Positions 1-7,731 of a DNA stretch of 64,000 nucleotides are shown here, in pieces. The notes beneath the pieces were generated by a model. That model was not told the DNA's origin. It worked only from the letters and a program-made list of their open reading frames with translations, and made no database searches. The DNA is taken from NCBI RefSeq assembly GCF_018327645.1, contig NZ_BMAY01000002.1, positions 1 to 64,000 of the forward strand, given 5' to 3'. How positions within the stretch are numbered: position 1 is the stretch's first letter; every line of letters begins with the position of its first letter. The stretch is from Lactobacillus corticis. Lineage in GTDB: Bacteria > Bacillota > Bacilli > Lactobacillales > Lactobacillaceae. Both the position numbers and the translations under genes were made by a program.

Positions 1-5
1 TCCAT
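1..5 (-). CDS. Start of a minus-strand gene leaving the window
   Basis: An ATG (complement of 3-5) preceded by a perfect GGAGG (complement of 12-16) with 6 nt spacing marks a gene running off the left edge. Only one codon plus two bases are visible, so the product cannot be named. The first eight bases of the window (TCCATTTG) are the exact reverse complement of 59-66 (CAAATGGA), so the leader could fold back on the start codon. Confidence 0.55.
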
Positions 6-55
6 TTGTGACCTCCAATAGATGTTTTTGTGGTCATTAACATTCTATCAAACAG

Positions 56-79
56 GTCCAAATGGACTTTTTTATTTTT
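56..79 (+). terminator. Weak plus-strand terminator-like hairpin
   Basis: GTCC-AAAT-GGAC followed by a T-rich run. The stem is only four pairs, so this is a weak call. It is the first of three plus-strand T-tailed hairpins in the first 320 bases although no plus-strand gene precedes them in the window. Confidence 0.3.
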
Positions 80-154
80 CTAAAGTGTTCAATTTGATTT
101 TACAATCGGCGAATTTTAATTAAACAAACACAGCTAAAATACAAACACACACTT

Positions 155-187
155 AATGACCAGGAAAACTGCTTTCCTGGTCATTTT
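155..187 (+). terminator. Rho-independent terminator
   Basis: AATGACCAGGAAA-actg-CTTTCCTGGTCATT followed by TTTT. The T-run lies on the plus side. No open reading frame lies just upstream on that strand. Confidence 0.65.
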
Positions 188-222
188 TTAGCCAAATTAG
201 TTTGCCTTTTCACAAAAAAATC

Positions 223-316
223 TTGCAAGTTGGGCTAATAAATAATATAACTGGTATTGGAAATTAAAAATATCTCACATCACTAAAGAGCGGCTTCGTA
301 AGGAAGCGGCTTTTTT
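223..316 (+). ncRNA. Candidate short plus-strand transcript (promoter plus terminator, no ORF)
   Basis: A good promoter (-35 TTGCAA at 223-228, 17 bp spacer, -10 TATAAC at 246-251) is followed only about 60 nt later by a terminator hairpin at 285-316 (GCTTC/GAAGC stem extended past one G-G mismatch, then T6). The implied RNA, roughly 257-316, holds no plausible ORF. It may be a small RNA or a leftover of a lost gene. Nothing else is seen in the rest of the 1-500 stretch beyond the terminators and the palindrome at 326-346. Confidence 0.3.
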
Positions 317-325
317 GTTGCACCG

Positions 326-346
326 ATGTTACAAACTTTGTAACAT
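326..346. promoter_or_regulatory. 21-bp perfect palindrome, possible operator
   Basis: ATGTTACAAA-C-TTTGTAACAT is symmetric around position 336. It has no T-tail and a one-base loop, so it fits a protein-binding site better than a terminator. It lies about 150 bp upstream of the promoter of the secreted protein gene. The binding protein is unknown. Confidence 0.4.
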
Positions 347-494
347 TAATCAAATAGCTACCTACCTATTTAAGTCTTTATTAGCTCATCTAGTTTGTTT
401 CTTAAGCATCAACTATTGGCCTAAACCACTGATATTACAGCATCTTTATTACAAACAACGGAATAAAAAAAGGCAAAAAAATTCCTTTTACTAG

Positions 495-543
495 TTGTTA
501 AACGTAAAACATTGCTGTAAAATCTATGTAACAAAGATGTAAC
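495..543 (+). promoter_or_regulatory. Promoter with three tandem WalR-like boxes
   Basis: -35 TTGTTA (495-500), 17 bp spacer, -10 TAAAAT (518-523). Overlapping and following the -10 are three TGTAA(A/C) hexamers at 516, 527 and 538, each 11 bp apart. That matches the WalR (YycF) box rule TGTWAH-N5-TGTWAH twice over. In Bacillus, WalR boxes placed at or after the -10 go with repression and those upstream with activation. The geometry here would suggest repression; that is inference. Confidence 0.6.
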
Positions 544-556
544 AGAGGTAAAAATC

Positions 557-1099
557 ATGAAGAAGAATTCACTTATTACTTTGACCACAATTGCAATTGC
601 TGCTTTAGCTTTAGCTGTTCCTGCTGCTAAGGCCTCTGCCTCAACAAGTTCAACTACCAAGACTACCTACTCAGCAAACATCGGCAAATACGGTGCCAAG
701 GCTGCTTTCACCACGCCTAAGAGCATGCGCGGTACCTGGTACTACAAGGGTACTAAGGCTTTAGGTCTTAACCCTAAGAAGACTTACAAGATTAAGATTA
801 CGGCCCACACCATCAAAGGCGTTTACCTTTACAAGGCTAACGATAAAGTTACTGAAAAGTACGCAATGAATTACAAGAAGTACCAAAAGGTCATTAACAA
901 GACTAGCAACTGGGGAGCAGCTTCAACCTTTAAGGCCAAGGGCAAGACTTGGGTTAACGTTCAAGGCTGGGCTGCTGGTGCCGGCAATGGAACTTTCTAC
1001 TCAGTCACTACTAAGAAAGTTAACGGCAAACGCGTGAAGACTCTCACCATCGGTTATGGCTACAAGCCATTCATCGGAGCTCACGCCTACAAGAAATAA
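557..1099 (+). CDS. Small secreted lactobacillar protein of unknown function
   Basis: 180 residues with a classical signal peptide: MKKN, a hydrophobic core to about residue 22, then AKA-SAST as a likely signal peptidase site near residue 26. The mature part is rich in Lys, Tyr, Thr and Gly (basic), with no Cys, LPXTG anchor or recognised catalytic motif. Such short basic exported proteins are common in lactobacilli and often stay bound to the wall by charge. An AGAGG RBS at 544-548 supports the ATG. The gene stands alone between its own WalR-boxed promoter and a shared terminator, which suggests a cell-envelope role. The function is not known and I assign none. Confidence 0.8.
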   Translation: MKKNSLITLTTIAIAALALAVPAAKASASTSSTTKTTYSANIGKYGAKAAFTTPKSMRGTWYYKGTKALGLNPKKTYKIKITAHTIKGVYLYKANDKVTEKYAMNYKKYQKVINKTSNWGAASTFKAKGKTWVNVQGWAAGAGNGTFYSVTTKKVNGKRVKTLTIGYGYKPFIGAHAYKK

Positions 1100-1130
1100 C
1101 CATCAGCAATAAAAAACCACCCAATAGCAA

Positions 1131-1163
1131 AAGATCCGGTTCAAGTCGAACCGGATCTTTTTT
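1131..1163. terminator. Bidirectional terminator
   Basis: GATCCGGTTC-aagtc-GAACCGGATC with A-run on the left and T-run on the right. It serves the secreted-protein gene on the plus strand and the convergent ABC importer genes on the minus strand. Confidence 0.85.
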
Positions 1164-1956
1164 AATTACGCTTTAGTTGGTGCAAACCGTAAGCTAGCAA
1201 GTAGATAGCAACTTCAATAATTGAAATAAAGAAAGTTACCGGCCAGTTGGTAACATAGGCTAAGTATAAACCAGCCCACACTCCAATCAGGGCAAAAGCT
1301 ACCGACCAAATAATCATTGACCAAATTGATTTTCCTAAATATCTAGCAGTTGACGCCGGCAAGGTCAGTAAAATAAAGACCAATAAAGAACCCACAATCT
1401 GCGAGCCAATTGAGACCGACATTGCCAGCGCAATTAAGAAAACTAGACTGACTAAGCCAGTTTTTAAGTGATGGCTAGCTGCACCGATATGATCAAAGGA
1501 ATCATAATTTAATTGGCGGGCAACTAAAATAAGTAAAACGATGACAATCAGGGACAAGATTATCAATTGATAGACATCTTGCAAATCGACCCCGATAATA
1601 CTGCCAAACAGGATACTCGTCGCATACCTGGCATTGGAATTTGATATCGAGAGGAACAAGACCCCTAAGCCGATAAAGAGCGCCGAAATGGCACTGATCG
1701 ATGATTCCTTCTGATCAGTATGCAGGGTCAACTCACCAACTCCGATTGAGCCTAATAAGGTAAACAGAATCATGCCCCACAAAGAAGGAATCCCGGCAAA
1801 GGCCGCAAAAGCTGCCCCGGCAAAACCGATTTCCGACAAAGTGTGGGCTAAGAAGCTGAATTGCCGAGCAACTACATATACTCCCACTACCCCACAGGTA
1901 ATGGCAATAAAGGTGCTGGCATAAAAGGCATAACGCATAAAAGCATATTGCAGCAT
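1162..1956 (-). CDS. Zinc/manganese ABC importer, permease
   Basis: 264-residue integral membrane protein of the ABC-3 (ZnuB/AdcB/MntB) family with about seven or eight hydrophobic segments. The conserved cytoplasmic loop appears as AHTLSEIGFAGAAFA around residues 37-51, a form typical of the zinc-type permeases. The ATG overlaps the stop of the upstream ATPase gene by one base (TAATG), indicating translational coupling. No substrate-binding lipoprotein gene lies in the pair, so the binding protein must be encoded elsewhere. Zinc is favoured over manganese by family resemblance only. Confidence 0.85.
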   Translation of the reverse strand: MLQYAFMRYAFYASTFIAITCGVVGVYVVARQFSFLAHTLSEIGFAGAAFAAFAGIPSLWGMILFTLLGSIGVGELTLHTDQKESSISAISALFIGLGVLFLSISNSNARYATSILFGSIIGVDLQDVYQLIILSLIVIVLLILVARQLNYDSFDHIGAASHHLKTGLVSLVFLIALAMSVSIGSQIVGSLLVFILLTLPASTARYLGKSIWSMIIWSVAFALIGVWAGLYLAYVTNWPVTFFISIIEVAIYLLAYGLHQLKRN

Positions 1957-2603
1957 TAACTGTACACCTCCTGGAAATCGGCAATCTTGCCGGCTTGAAC
2001 CGTACCGTGATCTAAATACAAATATTCCTTCATGTACTTTTTAGCTAGCGGCACATCGTGCGTCACAAACAGCACGGTCATACCATGTTTTTTATTCAGG
2101 TGTTGGATTAGCGCCATCAACTCTTCTTTGGCAGATGGGTCAAGACTAGCAGTTGCTTCATCTAAAACAATCATATTGGGTTTATCCAACAAAGCTTGTG
2201 CCAGATATGCTCGCTGCTTTTGGCCGCCACTTGCCTCACCCATCCTAGTATGCTGGATACTGGTTAAGTTCATTTCTTCGAGTTCATGATCAACTTCTTG
2301 TTTGAACTGCTTGCTTTTAAATAATGGACCATTCAGTTCAATAAATGAACGAATAGACAAAGGATACTCTGGATCAATGTTTCTAAATTGGGGTACATAG
2401 CCCAGTTTCACGTGCTCATCAAACTGAAAGCTGCCTGCTGTCGGCGCCAGCATCCCCAACAGGATCCGGATCAAAGTAGTTTTTCCGGCTCCATTCGGTC
2501 CCAGTAAAGCCGTCATTGAACCTTCCTGCAGTTGAAAATCTAGATCTTGAAAGATGGTCCGATTATCAAACTTCATGGTTAAATTATGTACATCTAGGAT
2601 CAA
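1956..2603 (-). CDS. Zinc/manganese ABC importer, ATPase
   Basis: 215-residue ABC ATPase of the ZnuC/AdcC type. Walker A is GPNGAGKTT near residue 36, the signature is ASGGQKQR, and Walker B is MIVLDEA followed by the H-loop THD. It energises the permease encoded directly downstream. The start appears to be a TTG (complement near 2602-2604) preceded by AGAGG; the next in-frame ATG is nine codons in. Family members are usually 230-250 residues, so this one is on the short side at the C-terminus. Its promoter carries a MerR-like palindrome in the spacer. Confidence 0.85.
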   Translation of the reverse strand: MILDVHNLTMKFDNRTIFQDLDFQLQEGSMTALLGPNGAGKTTLIRILLGMLAPTAGSFQFDEHVKLGYVPQFRNIDPEYPLSIRSFIELNGPLFKSKQFKQEVDHELEEMNLTSIQHTRMGEASGGQKQRAYLAQALLDKPNMIVLDEATASLDPSAKEELMALIQHLNKKHGMTVLFVTHDVPLAKKYMKEYLYLDHGTVQAGKIADFQEVYS

Positions 2604-2643
2604 ATTAGCTTTGCCTCTTTTCTAACTTACATATATCATGTTA

Positions 2644-2676
2644 ATTATACCAGACCTAGAGCATGCTCTGGTCTAA
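2644..2676 (-). promoter_or_regulatory. Promoter with long spacer and MerR-like palindrome
   Basis: Minus strand: extended -10 TGGTATAAT (hexamer 2644-2649) and a -35-like TAGACC or TTAGAC 20-21 bp upstream. The spacer is filled by a near-perfect dyad at 2652-2674: AGACC-T-AGAGCATGCTCT-GGTCT, whose inner 12 bp are a perfect palindrome. A 19-20 bp spacer with a centred dyad is the hallmark of MerR-family promoters. No MerR gene is in the window. Confidence 0.55.
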
Positions 2677-2686
2677 CTAGCTATCT

Positions 2687-2723
2687 TCTAATTTATAAAA
2701 AGCAACTATTTTTATAAATTAGA
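2687..2723. repeat. 15-bp perfect inverted repeat
   Basis: TCTAATTTATAAAAA, a 7-nt loop, then the exact reverse complement. It is very AT-rich with no GC stem, so an operator or cruciform is more likely than a terminator. It lies upstream of the metal-transporter promoter and just downstream of a TTGACA (complement of 2749-2754) that may be the -35 of a second promoter. Confidence 0.5.
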
Positions 2724-2780
2724 TTAGAGTAAGCCTATTTAAAAACTTTGTCAATATTTTTCTTAACTATTCAAATAAAC

Positions 2781-2816
2781 AAAAGATCCCAAGTCTTGAT
2801 TTACTTGGGATCTTTT
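2781..2816. terminator. Terminator of the fru operon
   Basis: AAAAGATCCCAAGT-cttgatt-ACTTGGGATCTTTTT, symmetric with A and T runs, 35 bp downstream of fruA on the minus strand. Confidence 0.85.
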
Positions 2817-2850
2817 TAGTTAGGTTTTTAAGCAAATTATTTTTTGTTAA

Positions 2851-4809
2851 TTAAGCATTTTCCTTAACTGGCTTCTTCCACAAACCAAGAATCAAGGCTG
2901 CGATAATTGAACCAACAATTGTTGCAAGGAAGAAGAGCAGGATGTGGTTGGAAAGTGGTGATACCCACAAACCACCGTGAGGAGCAGGAACTTGAACATT
3001 CCAAACACCGACTAAAGCACCACCGATAGCTGAACCAATGATACATGATGGTAAAACGTGACCTGGGTCAGCTGCAGCAAATGGAATTGCACCTTCAGTG
3101 ATGAATGAGAAGCCCAAGACCCAGTTAGAAATCCCGGCACGTCTTTCATCTGCAGTAAACTTGTTCTTGAAGAAAGCAGTGGCAATCGCAGTTGCAAATG
3201 GTGGAACCATCCCACCTACCATAACGGCAGCCATCAAAACAGCAGCAGTAGCTGACTTAGGGTTGTTGGCAAAAGCACCTGAAGCAAAGACATATGCAGC
3301 CTTGTTGAAAGGACCACCCATATCGATTGACATCATCCCTGCCAAGATAGCAGTCAATAAGGCCAAGTTGGCACCTGACATGCTGTTTAAGAAGTTGGTA
3401 ATTACCAAGTTGATGCCGCTGAAGATTGGGTTAACAATGTAGTACATGATAGCCGCAATGAGGAGCAAGCCCAAGATTGGGTAGATCAACATTGGCTTCA
3501 TCCCTTCAACTGACTTAGGCAGCTTAGCAAAGGCCTTCTTTAAAGCAACCATCAAGTAACCAGCAATGAAACCAGCTGCCAAACCGCCTAAGAAGCCGGC
3601 AGGAGAAGCTGAGTGAGGTTGCACGTTAACTGTTAAGCCGTTGGTGCCATTGACAATTGCGGCCATATAACCACCAACAAACCCTGGCATTAGGGCTGGC
3701 AAGTCGCCAATTGATTCAGCAATGTAAGCTGACAAAACAGGAACCATGAAGGCGAAGGCCAGGTTACCAGCACTGTTTAAGAAGATAAATGCTGGAGCCT
3801 TAGCACCGCCGGCATAGTTTTCAACGATGAAGGAAATGGCCATCAAGATCCCACCACCGATAACGAATGGCAGCATGTGGGAAATCCCGTTCATCAAGTG
3901 CTTGTAAATTACGCTCCAAACGCCTTGCTTTTCACTTGAAGCAGCTTCAGCTTCACTAGCACCACCTTCGTTGTGGTAAACCGGTGCATTGCCGTCAAGG
4001 ATGGTCTTAACTAGTTCTTCTGGCTTGTTGATCCCATCAACAACTGGGTGGTTGGTTAATGGCTTGCCATCGAACCGAGGCATATCAACCTTCTTGTCAG
4101 AAGCAATCACAACCCCGATTGAACGGTTAATTTCGTCTTGGGTCAACTTGTGCTTAACCCCTTCAGAACCGTTAGTTTCGATTCGGACATCAGCACCCAG
4201 CTTCTTACCAGCCTTGATTAAAGCTTCTTCAGCCATGTAGGTGTGGGCAATCCCGTTAATACATGCAGTAACACCAACGATTAATGGCTTGTCGCTCTTG
4301 TCAGCCTTAGCAGCTTCTTTCTTGGCAGCTTCTTTTTTATCTTCTTCATCCTTGGCATTTTCAGCGTCAGTGAAGAGCTTGATTACTTCAGCTGGAGTCT
4401 TAGCAGCCTTTAAAGCTTCAACCAGGTCAGGGTTGATTAACAGACTTGCTAATTTTGACAAAGCTTGCAAGTGCGTGTTGTCAGCGCCATCTGGTGCCGT
4501 AATCATAAAGAAGAGGTTAACTGGTTGACCGTCTAAAGCTTCGTAGTCAATCCCCTTAGCAGACTTGGCAAACAAAACCCGCGCCTTGTTGATTGACTTG
4601 TTGCGAGCGTGCGGCATGGCAATTCCGCCACCGATCCCAGTGGTACCTTCTTTTTCCCGGTCCCAGATTGACTTGATGAAAGCATCTTCGTCATTAACGA
4701 TCCCGGTTTTAACTTCCAGGTCAGCCATTTCCTTGATGGCTGATTCTTTATCAGTGGCCTTAAGATCCATGATCATGGATTCTTCGGCTAAGATATCCTT
4801 AATTTTCAT
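2851..4809 (-). CDS. fruA: PTS fructose transporter, fused IIA-IIB-IIC
   Basis: 652-residue fructose-family PTS permease that imports fructose as fructose-1-phosphate. Domain order is IIA (1-150; phosphoryl His67 in AMPHARN), a charged linker rich in Ala, Lys and Glu (150-173), IIB (about 175-275; Cys183 in VTACINGIAHT) and a multi-spanning IIC (about 300-645; GGP-F/N-K motif in MGGPFNKAAYVF). The length and order match the usual FruA. It is the last gene of fruR-fruK-fruA, 20 nt after fruK, with a terminator close behind. Its product is the substrate of FruK next door. Confidence 0.93.
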   Translation of the reverse strand: MKIKDILAEESMIMDLKATDKESAIKEMADLEVKTGIVNDEDAFIKSIWDREKEGTTGIGGGIAMPHARNKSINKARVLFAKSAKGIDYEALDGQPVNLFFMITAPDGADNTHLQALSKLASLLINPDLVEALKAAKTPAEVIKLFTDAENAKDEEDKKEAAKKEAAKADKSDKPLIVGVTACINGIAHTYMAEEALIKAGKKLGADVRIETNGSEGVKHKLTQDEINRSIGVVIASDKKVDMPRFDGKPLTNHPVVDGINKPEELVKTILDGNAPVYHNEGGASEAEAASSEKQGVWSVIYKHLMNGISHMLPFVIGGGILMAISFIVENYAGGAKAPAFIFLNSAGNLAFAFMVPVLSAYIAESIGDLPALMPGFVGGYMAAIVNGTNGLTVNVQPHSASPAGFLGGLAAGFIAGYLMVALKKAFAKLPKSVEGMKPMLIYPILGLLLIAAIMYYIVNPIFSGINLVITNFLNSMSGANLALLTAILAGMMSIDMGGPFNKAAYVFASGAFANNPKSATAAVLMAAVMVGGMVPPFATAIATAFFKNKFTADERRAGISNWVLGFSFITEGAIPFAAADPGHVLPSCIIGSAIGGALVGVWNVQVPAPHGGLWVSPLSNHILLFFLATIVGSIIAALILGLWKKPVKENA

Positions 4810-4829
4810 CTTGTTACTCCCCTCTATGA

Positions 4830-5744
4830 TTAGGAAATTTGCTCAACTTTAATTTGTGGCAAAACAGCGTCAATTTGACTCTTGACCGCAATGTCCTTAG
4901 TAAAGGCAGTTGCTGCCCCGCAGGCCATGCCGATCCGGAAACTTTCTGCCGGATCCTTGGTTTCAAAGTAAGTACCCACGAAACCAGCAATCATTGAGTC
5001 ACCAGCCCCAACTGAGTTAACGGCCGTGCCGACAGCTCCCTTAGCGTGGTAGACGTGGTCTTGCGTCAGCAAGTAGCCGCCTTCGCCAGCCATTGAAATC
5101 ATCACGTTTTGAGCACCCTTGTCCAAAAGCTTTTCAGCGTATTCCAGCATTACTTCGCTTGAATCAAAAGTAGTGTTGAACAAGTCAGCCAATTCGTGGT
5201 GGTTAGGCTTAATTACCAGTGGCTTGTAGGCCAAGGTATCCAACAATGCTTCACCCGTAGTATCAACTACGAATTCAGCACCAGCTTCACGGATAGTTGG
5301 CAATAATTGTTGGTAGAAGTCAGTTGGCAAGCTTGGCGTCAATGAACCACTCATCACCACAATGTCGCCTGGCTGCAAATCAGACAGGCGGGTCTTGAAA
5401 GCAGTGATTTCTTGTTCAGTAATTTTCGGACCAGCTGCGTTAATTTCAGTTTCCTTTTGAGCGTGGATCTTTACATTAACCCGCGTATCATCAGAAATTG
5501 TGACAAAGTCACTGGCAATTTGCTTTTGGTTCAATTGCCGTACCAGTTCCTTGCCTGTAAAGCCACCAACAAAGCCCCAAGCAGTGTTGTCAACCTTCAA
5601 TTGGTTAAGGATTTGGGAAACGTTAATTCCTTTACCCCCTGCCAAAAATGAATAATTATCAGTTCGATTAACTTCACCGTCGTTAACTTTAGGAAGCAGC
5701 ATGACATAGTCAAGTGCTGGGTTAACCGTCACAGTGTAAATCAT
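4830..5744 (-). CDS. fruK: 1-phosphofructokinase
   Basis: 304-residue PfkB-family sugar kinase that turns fructose-1-phosphate into fructose-1,6-bisphosphate. It shows the N-terminal PfkB signature region (AGGKGINVSQIL, residues 36-47) and the C-terminal anion-hole and catalytic motif VGAGDSMIAGF (about 247-257) with the catalytic Asp. Length is normal. The ATG overlaps the end of fruR by one base, so the two are coupled. It acts on the product of FruA. Confidence 0.93.
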   Translation of the reverse strand: MIYTVTVNPALDYVMLLPKVNDGEVNRTDNYSFLAGGKGINVSQILNQLKVDNTAWGFVGGFTGKELVRQLNQKQIASDFVTISDDTRVNVKIHAQKETEINAAGPKITEQEITAFKTRLSDLQPGDIVVMSGSLTPSLPTDFYQQLLPTIREAGAEFVVDTTGEALLDTLAYKPLVIKPNHHELADLFNTTFDSSEVMLEYAEKLLDKGAQNVMISMAGEGGYLLTQDHVYHAKGAVGTAVNSVGAGDSMIAGFVGTYFETKDPAESFRIGMACGAATAFTKDIAVKSQIDAVLPQIKVEQIS

Positions 5745-6496
5745 TAAATGACCTCCTCTAGTTTGATATCGGCTGGAATAGCCGCTTTAATGCTTTTTGA
5801 AAGTTTATTGGTAATAATGGTCGTCTCGCTAGCATGACCAAAGCTGACAAAGTCTCTTTGGCCAAACTTGGACGCATCAGCAAGCACAAAGGCTCGATCA
5901 GCGTGCTGAATTTCAGCAGTCTTCATAGCTGCTTCTTCGGCTTCCGGCGTGGTCAACTCACCGTTATCATTAATACCATTAACCCCGATAAAACTTGCCG
6001 AAAAGTTCATCGTCGCAATCTGCTGCAGGGCGAAAGCTCCAACGCTGGCATGCGTGTCGGCTTTGACCCGGCCGCCAATTAGAATTGTCTCAATATTATG
6101 ACTCAGTGCACATAAGGCTGTTTCCAAGCCATTGGTGACAATCGTAACATCACGGACATCAGCAAGGAAGGGAACCATTTCATAGGTAGTCGTCCCAGCG
6201 TCAATAAAAATATAATCACCGGGATGAACTTTTTTAGCTGCATACCGCGCAATTGCAATTTTCTCGGCATGGTTCATGGTGAAACGCACGTGCTGCGATA
6301 CATCGCGCGAAAAATTATGAACGGAACGAGCGCCGCCATGTACCCGTTTCAGGATACCCGACTCTTCCATCTGAATGAGGTCGCGGCGAATTGTGGACTC
6401 AGAAGTAGCTGTCAGCTTGCACAGCTCTGATACGCGGCACAGTTCATGCTCGTTCACATAGCGTTCAATTAGGCTTTGACGTTCTTCCGTCAACAT
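5744..6496 (-). CDS. fruR: DeoR-family repressor of the fructose operon
   Basis: About 250 residues: an N-terminal DeoR winged helix-turn-helix (LTEERQSLIERYV ... SESTIRRDLIQMEESGIL) and a C-terminal sugar-phosphate sensor domain with the IFIDAGTTTYEM motif. An in-frame extension to 6544 exists, but the ATG at 6496 has a good GGGGTG RBS six bases upstream and begins MLTEERQ, the normal DeoR start, so I use it. It heads the fruR-fruK-fruA operon and by analogy responds to fructose-1-phosphate or fructose-1,6-bisphosphate. Confidence 0.9.
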   Translation of the reverse strand: MLTEERQSLIERYVNEHELCRVSELCKLTATSESTIRRDLIQMEESGILKRVHGGARSVHNFSRDVSQHVRFTMNHAEKIAIARYAAKKVHPGDYIFIDAGTTTYEMVPFLADVRDVTIVTNGLETALCALSHNIETILIGGRVKADTHASVGAFALQQIATMNFSASFIGVNGINDNGELTTPEAEEAAMKTAEIQHADRAFVLADASKFGQRDFVSFGHASETTIITNKLSKSIKAAIPADIKLEEVI

Positions 6497-6617
6497 TTTT
6501 TTCACCCCGCTAATTATTGTATGCGCAGTCATCTTCAAAATCAATCATTTTTATTCAGAATTCTTCACATTTTGTCAAAAGTCTGCAAACCGATTTAAAC
6601 AGGCTTTCTTATGACAA

Positions 6618-6631
6618 TGTAAAGGCTTACA
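6618..6631. promoter_or_regulatory. cre-like site upstream of fruRKA
   Basis: The complement reads TGTAAGCCTTTACA, which matches the CcpA cre consensus TGWAANCGNTNWCA at all constrained positions but one (central G). It is about 120 bp upstream of fruR. A possible promoter (TTGACA, complement near 6569-6574) lies downstream of it. Carbon catabolite repression of the operon is expected. Confidence 0.5.
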
Positions 6632-6730
6632 AAAGCAAATGCGCTCCTGACGGTTTTTGACCGTTTCTTTCAATCAGCAATAGATTAAATAACTAATCCG
6701 GTTTCTGACTAGACCAAAAAATAAAAAAAA

Positions 6731-6764
6731 CTTGAACTACCAAGTCAACAATTGGCAATTCAAG
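6731..6764 (-). terminator. Terminator of the small membrane protein gene
   Basis: CTTGAA ... TTCAAG with an inner CCAA/TTGG stem. On the minus strand the hairpin is followed by eight T. It lies about 30 bp after the stop of the 65-residue membrane protein gene. Confidence 0.75.
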
Positions 6765-6795
6765 CTTGTTTGTTAATATTCTACTTCTTGCGGAA

Positions 6796-6993
6796 CTACC
6801 CAGCTAAGATGACCAATCCCACCCCTAACAGGCCGAAACTGATCAAATAGCTCTGGAGCAAGGCAACGGTTGCAAAGACGCTCCCCATTTTTTTCGTCCA
6901 AACCATAATCGTATAATGCATTGAATAATAAAAGTAATAGACACTGCCTGCTACCAGCAATCCCCCAAGGAGATAAGGAAGAACTGTTTCCAT
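6796..6993 (-). CDS. Small two-helix membrane protein, unknown
   Basis: 65 residues with two hydrophobic segments (about 4-26 and 42-63) joined by a short basic loop (VWTKKMGS). A GAGGT RBS lies six bases before the ATG. It has its own promoter (-10 TATAAT, complement of the stretch near 7055-7061) with a 13/14 cre site at 7078-7091 over the -35 region, and its own terminator, so it is a real monocistronic gene. I do not recognise the family. It borders a cluster of other membrane proteins but does not share their DY-x-x-YL motif. Confidence 0.65.
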   Translation of the reverse strand: METVLPYLLGGLLVAGSVYYFYYSMHYTIMVWTKKMGSVFATVALLQSYLISFGLLGVGLVILAG

Positions 6994-7077
6994 ATCTTAC
7001 CTCGCACTTCCAATAAATAATTTTTACATTCCAAAATCACTATTAGTAACTACTATTATAGCGTTCTTAGGTAAAAT

Positions 7078-7091
7078 TGAAAACGTTTTCT
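7078..7091. promoter_or_regulatory. Near-consensus cre site
   Basis: TGAAAACGTTTTCT matches the cre consensus TGWAANCGNTNWCA at every constrained base except the last. It overlaps the -35 region of the promoter for the small membrane protein gene at 6796-6993, so CcpA binding there should repress it. Confidence 0.65.
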
Positions 7092-7129
7092 GAAAATTGC
7101 TGTTATTTTTGCTCACAGCGCTATTTGCA

Positions 7130-7157
7130 CAAAAAATGGCGACTGTCACCAGTCACC
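7130..7157 (-). terminator. Rho-independent terminator
   Basis: Minus strand GGTGACTG-gtga-CAGTCGCC followed by ATTTTTT. It ends the 7161-7658 membrane protein gene, overlapping close to its stop. Confidence 0.75.
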
Positions 7158-7160
7158 AAT

Positions 7161-7658
7161 TCATGCTTGGTTATGCTTGCGTTTCAGCAAGCTCCAACCT
7201 AAATAATACAATCCAGCTGCTATTGCGGCCTGACCCAAAAAGACTCCGCCAGTAATTAGCAAAATTTCTTCACCCGCGTCCAAGAAACCAATCAGCAGCA
7301 AAAAAATACCAATCAGAGCACTGATCATCATCAGCGGGAGCGAGATTTTTTTATCTGTTACCAGCCGTATATGATCGTTGCCAGCTAGTTCCTTTCCGTG
7401 GTATGCAAAAGCTTCGTCCTGATGCTTAACTTGCACTACCGCTTCTGCTAGGTAGTGGAGCCCAACCAAGAAAATCATCTCAACGATCAAAACATAACCG
7501 GCTAAGGTCATTCCTTGTGGATCGCTGCTTAAATCAGCCATCCCGGCAAACAATAACCCAGCAACTATTCCCACCAACAAAAAGCTGGTAGTGGTAAATT
7601 TTCCCGTCAAATATCTGACATAGTCAGACTCTGACAAATCAACAATCTTAGCTTTCAT
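7161..7658 (-). CDS. Four-helix membrane protein, paralog 1 of 3
   Basis: 165 residues with four hydrophobic segments (about 21-42, 50-72, 104-124, 130-156). The N-terminus carries SESDYVRYLTGK, and the loop between helices 2 and 3 has AYHGKELAGND. The same layout (DY-x-x-YL near residue 8-14, a Y-x-x-K-x-(I/L) loop) is shared by the two tandem genes at 11048-11975, so the three form one paralogous family. It has its own promoter (TTGACA at complement 7715-7720) and terminator, and an RBS CGAGG. No function is recognised. Its place near a peptide-type two-component system makes immunity or accessory roles possible, but that is a guess. Confidence 0.7.
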   Translation of the reverse strand: MKAKIVDLSESDYVRYLTGKFTTTSFLLVGIVAGLLFAGMADLSSDPQGMTLAGYVLIVEMIFLVGLHYLAEAVVQVKHQDEAFAYHGKELAGNDHIRLVTDKKISLPLMMISALIGIFLLLIGFLDAGEEILLITGGVFLGQAAIAAGLYYLGWSLLKRKHNQA

Positions 7659-7691
7659 TAAATTTCCTCGTTTATTATTTTCTTGAGATAA

Positions 7692-7720
7692 CCTTATCTA
7701 AGAAAGCACCTGTATGTCAA
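7692..7720 (-). promoter_or_regulatory. Promoter of the 7161-7658 gene
   Basis: Consensus -35 TTGACA (complement of 7715-7720) and, 16-17 bp further, a weak -10 (GATAAG/ATAAGG). It sits downstream of the terminator at 7732-7760, so this gene is transcribed apart from the unit upstream. Confidence 0.5.
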
Positions 7721-7731
7721 ACCAAAAGGCA

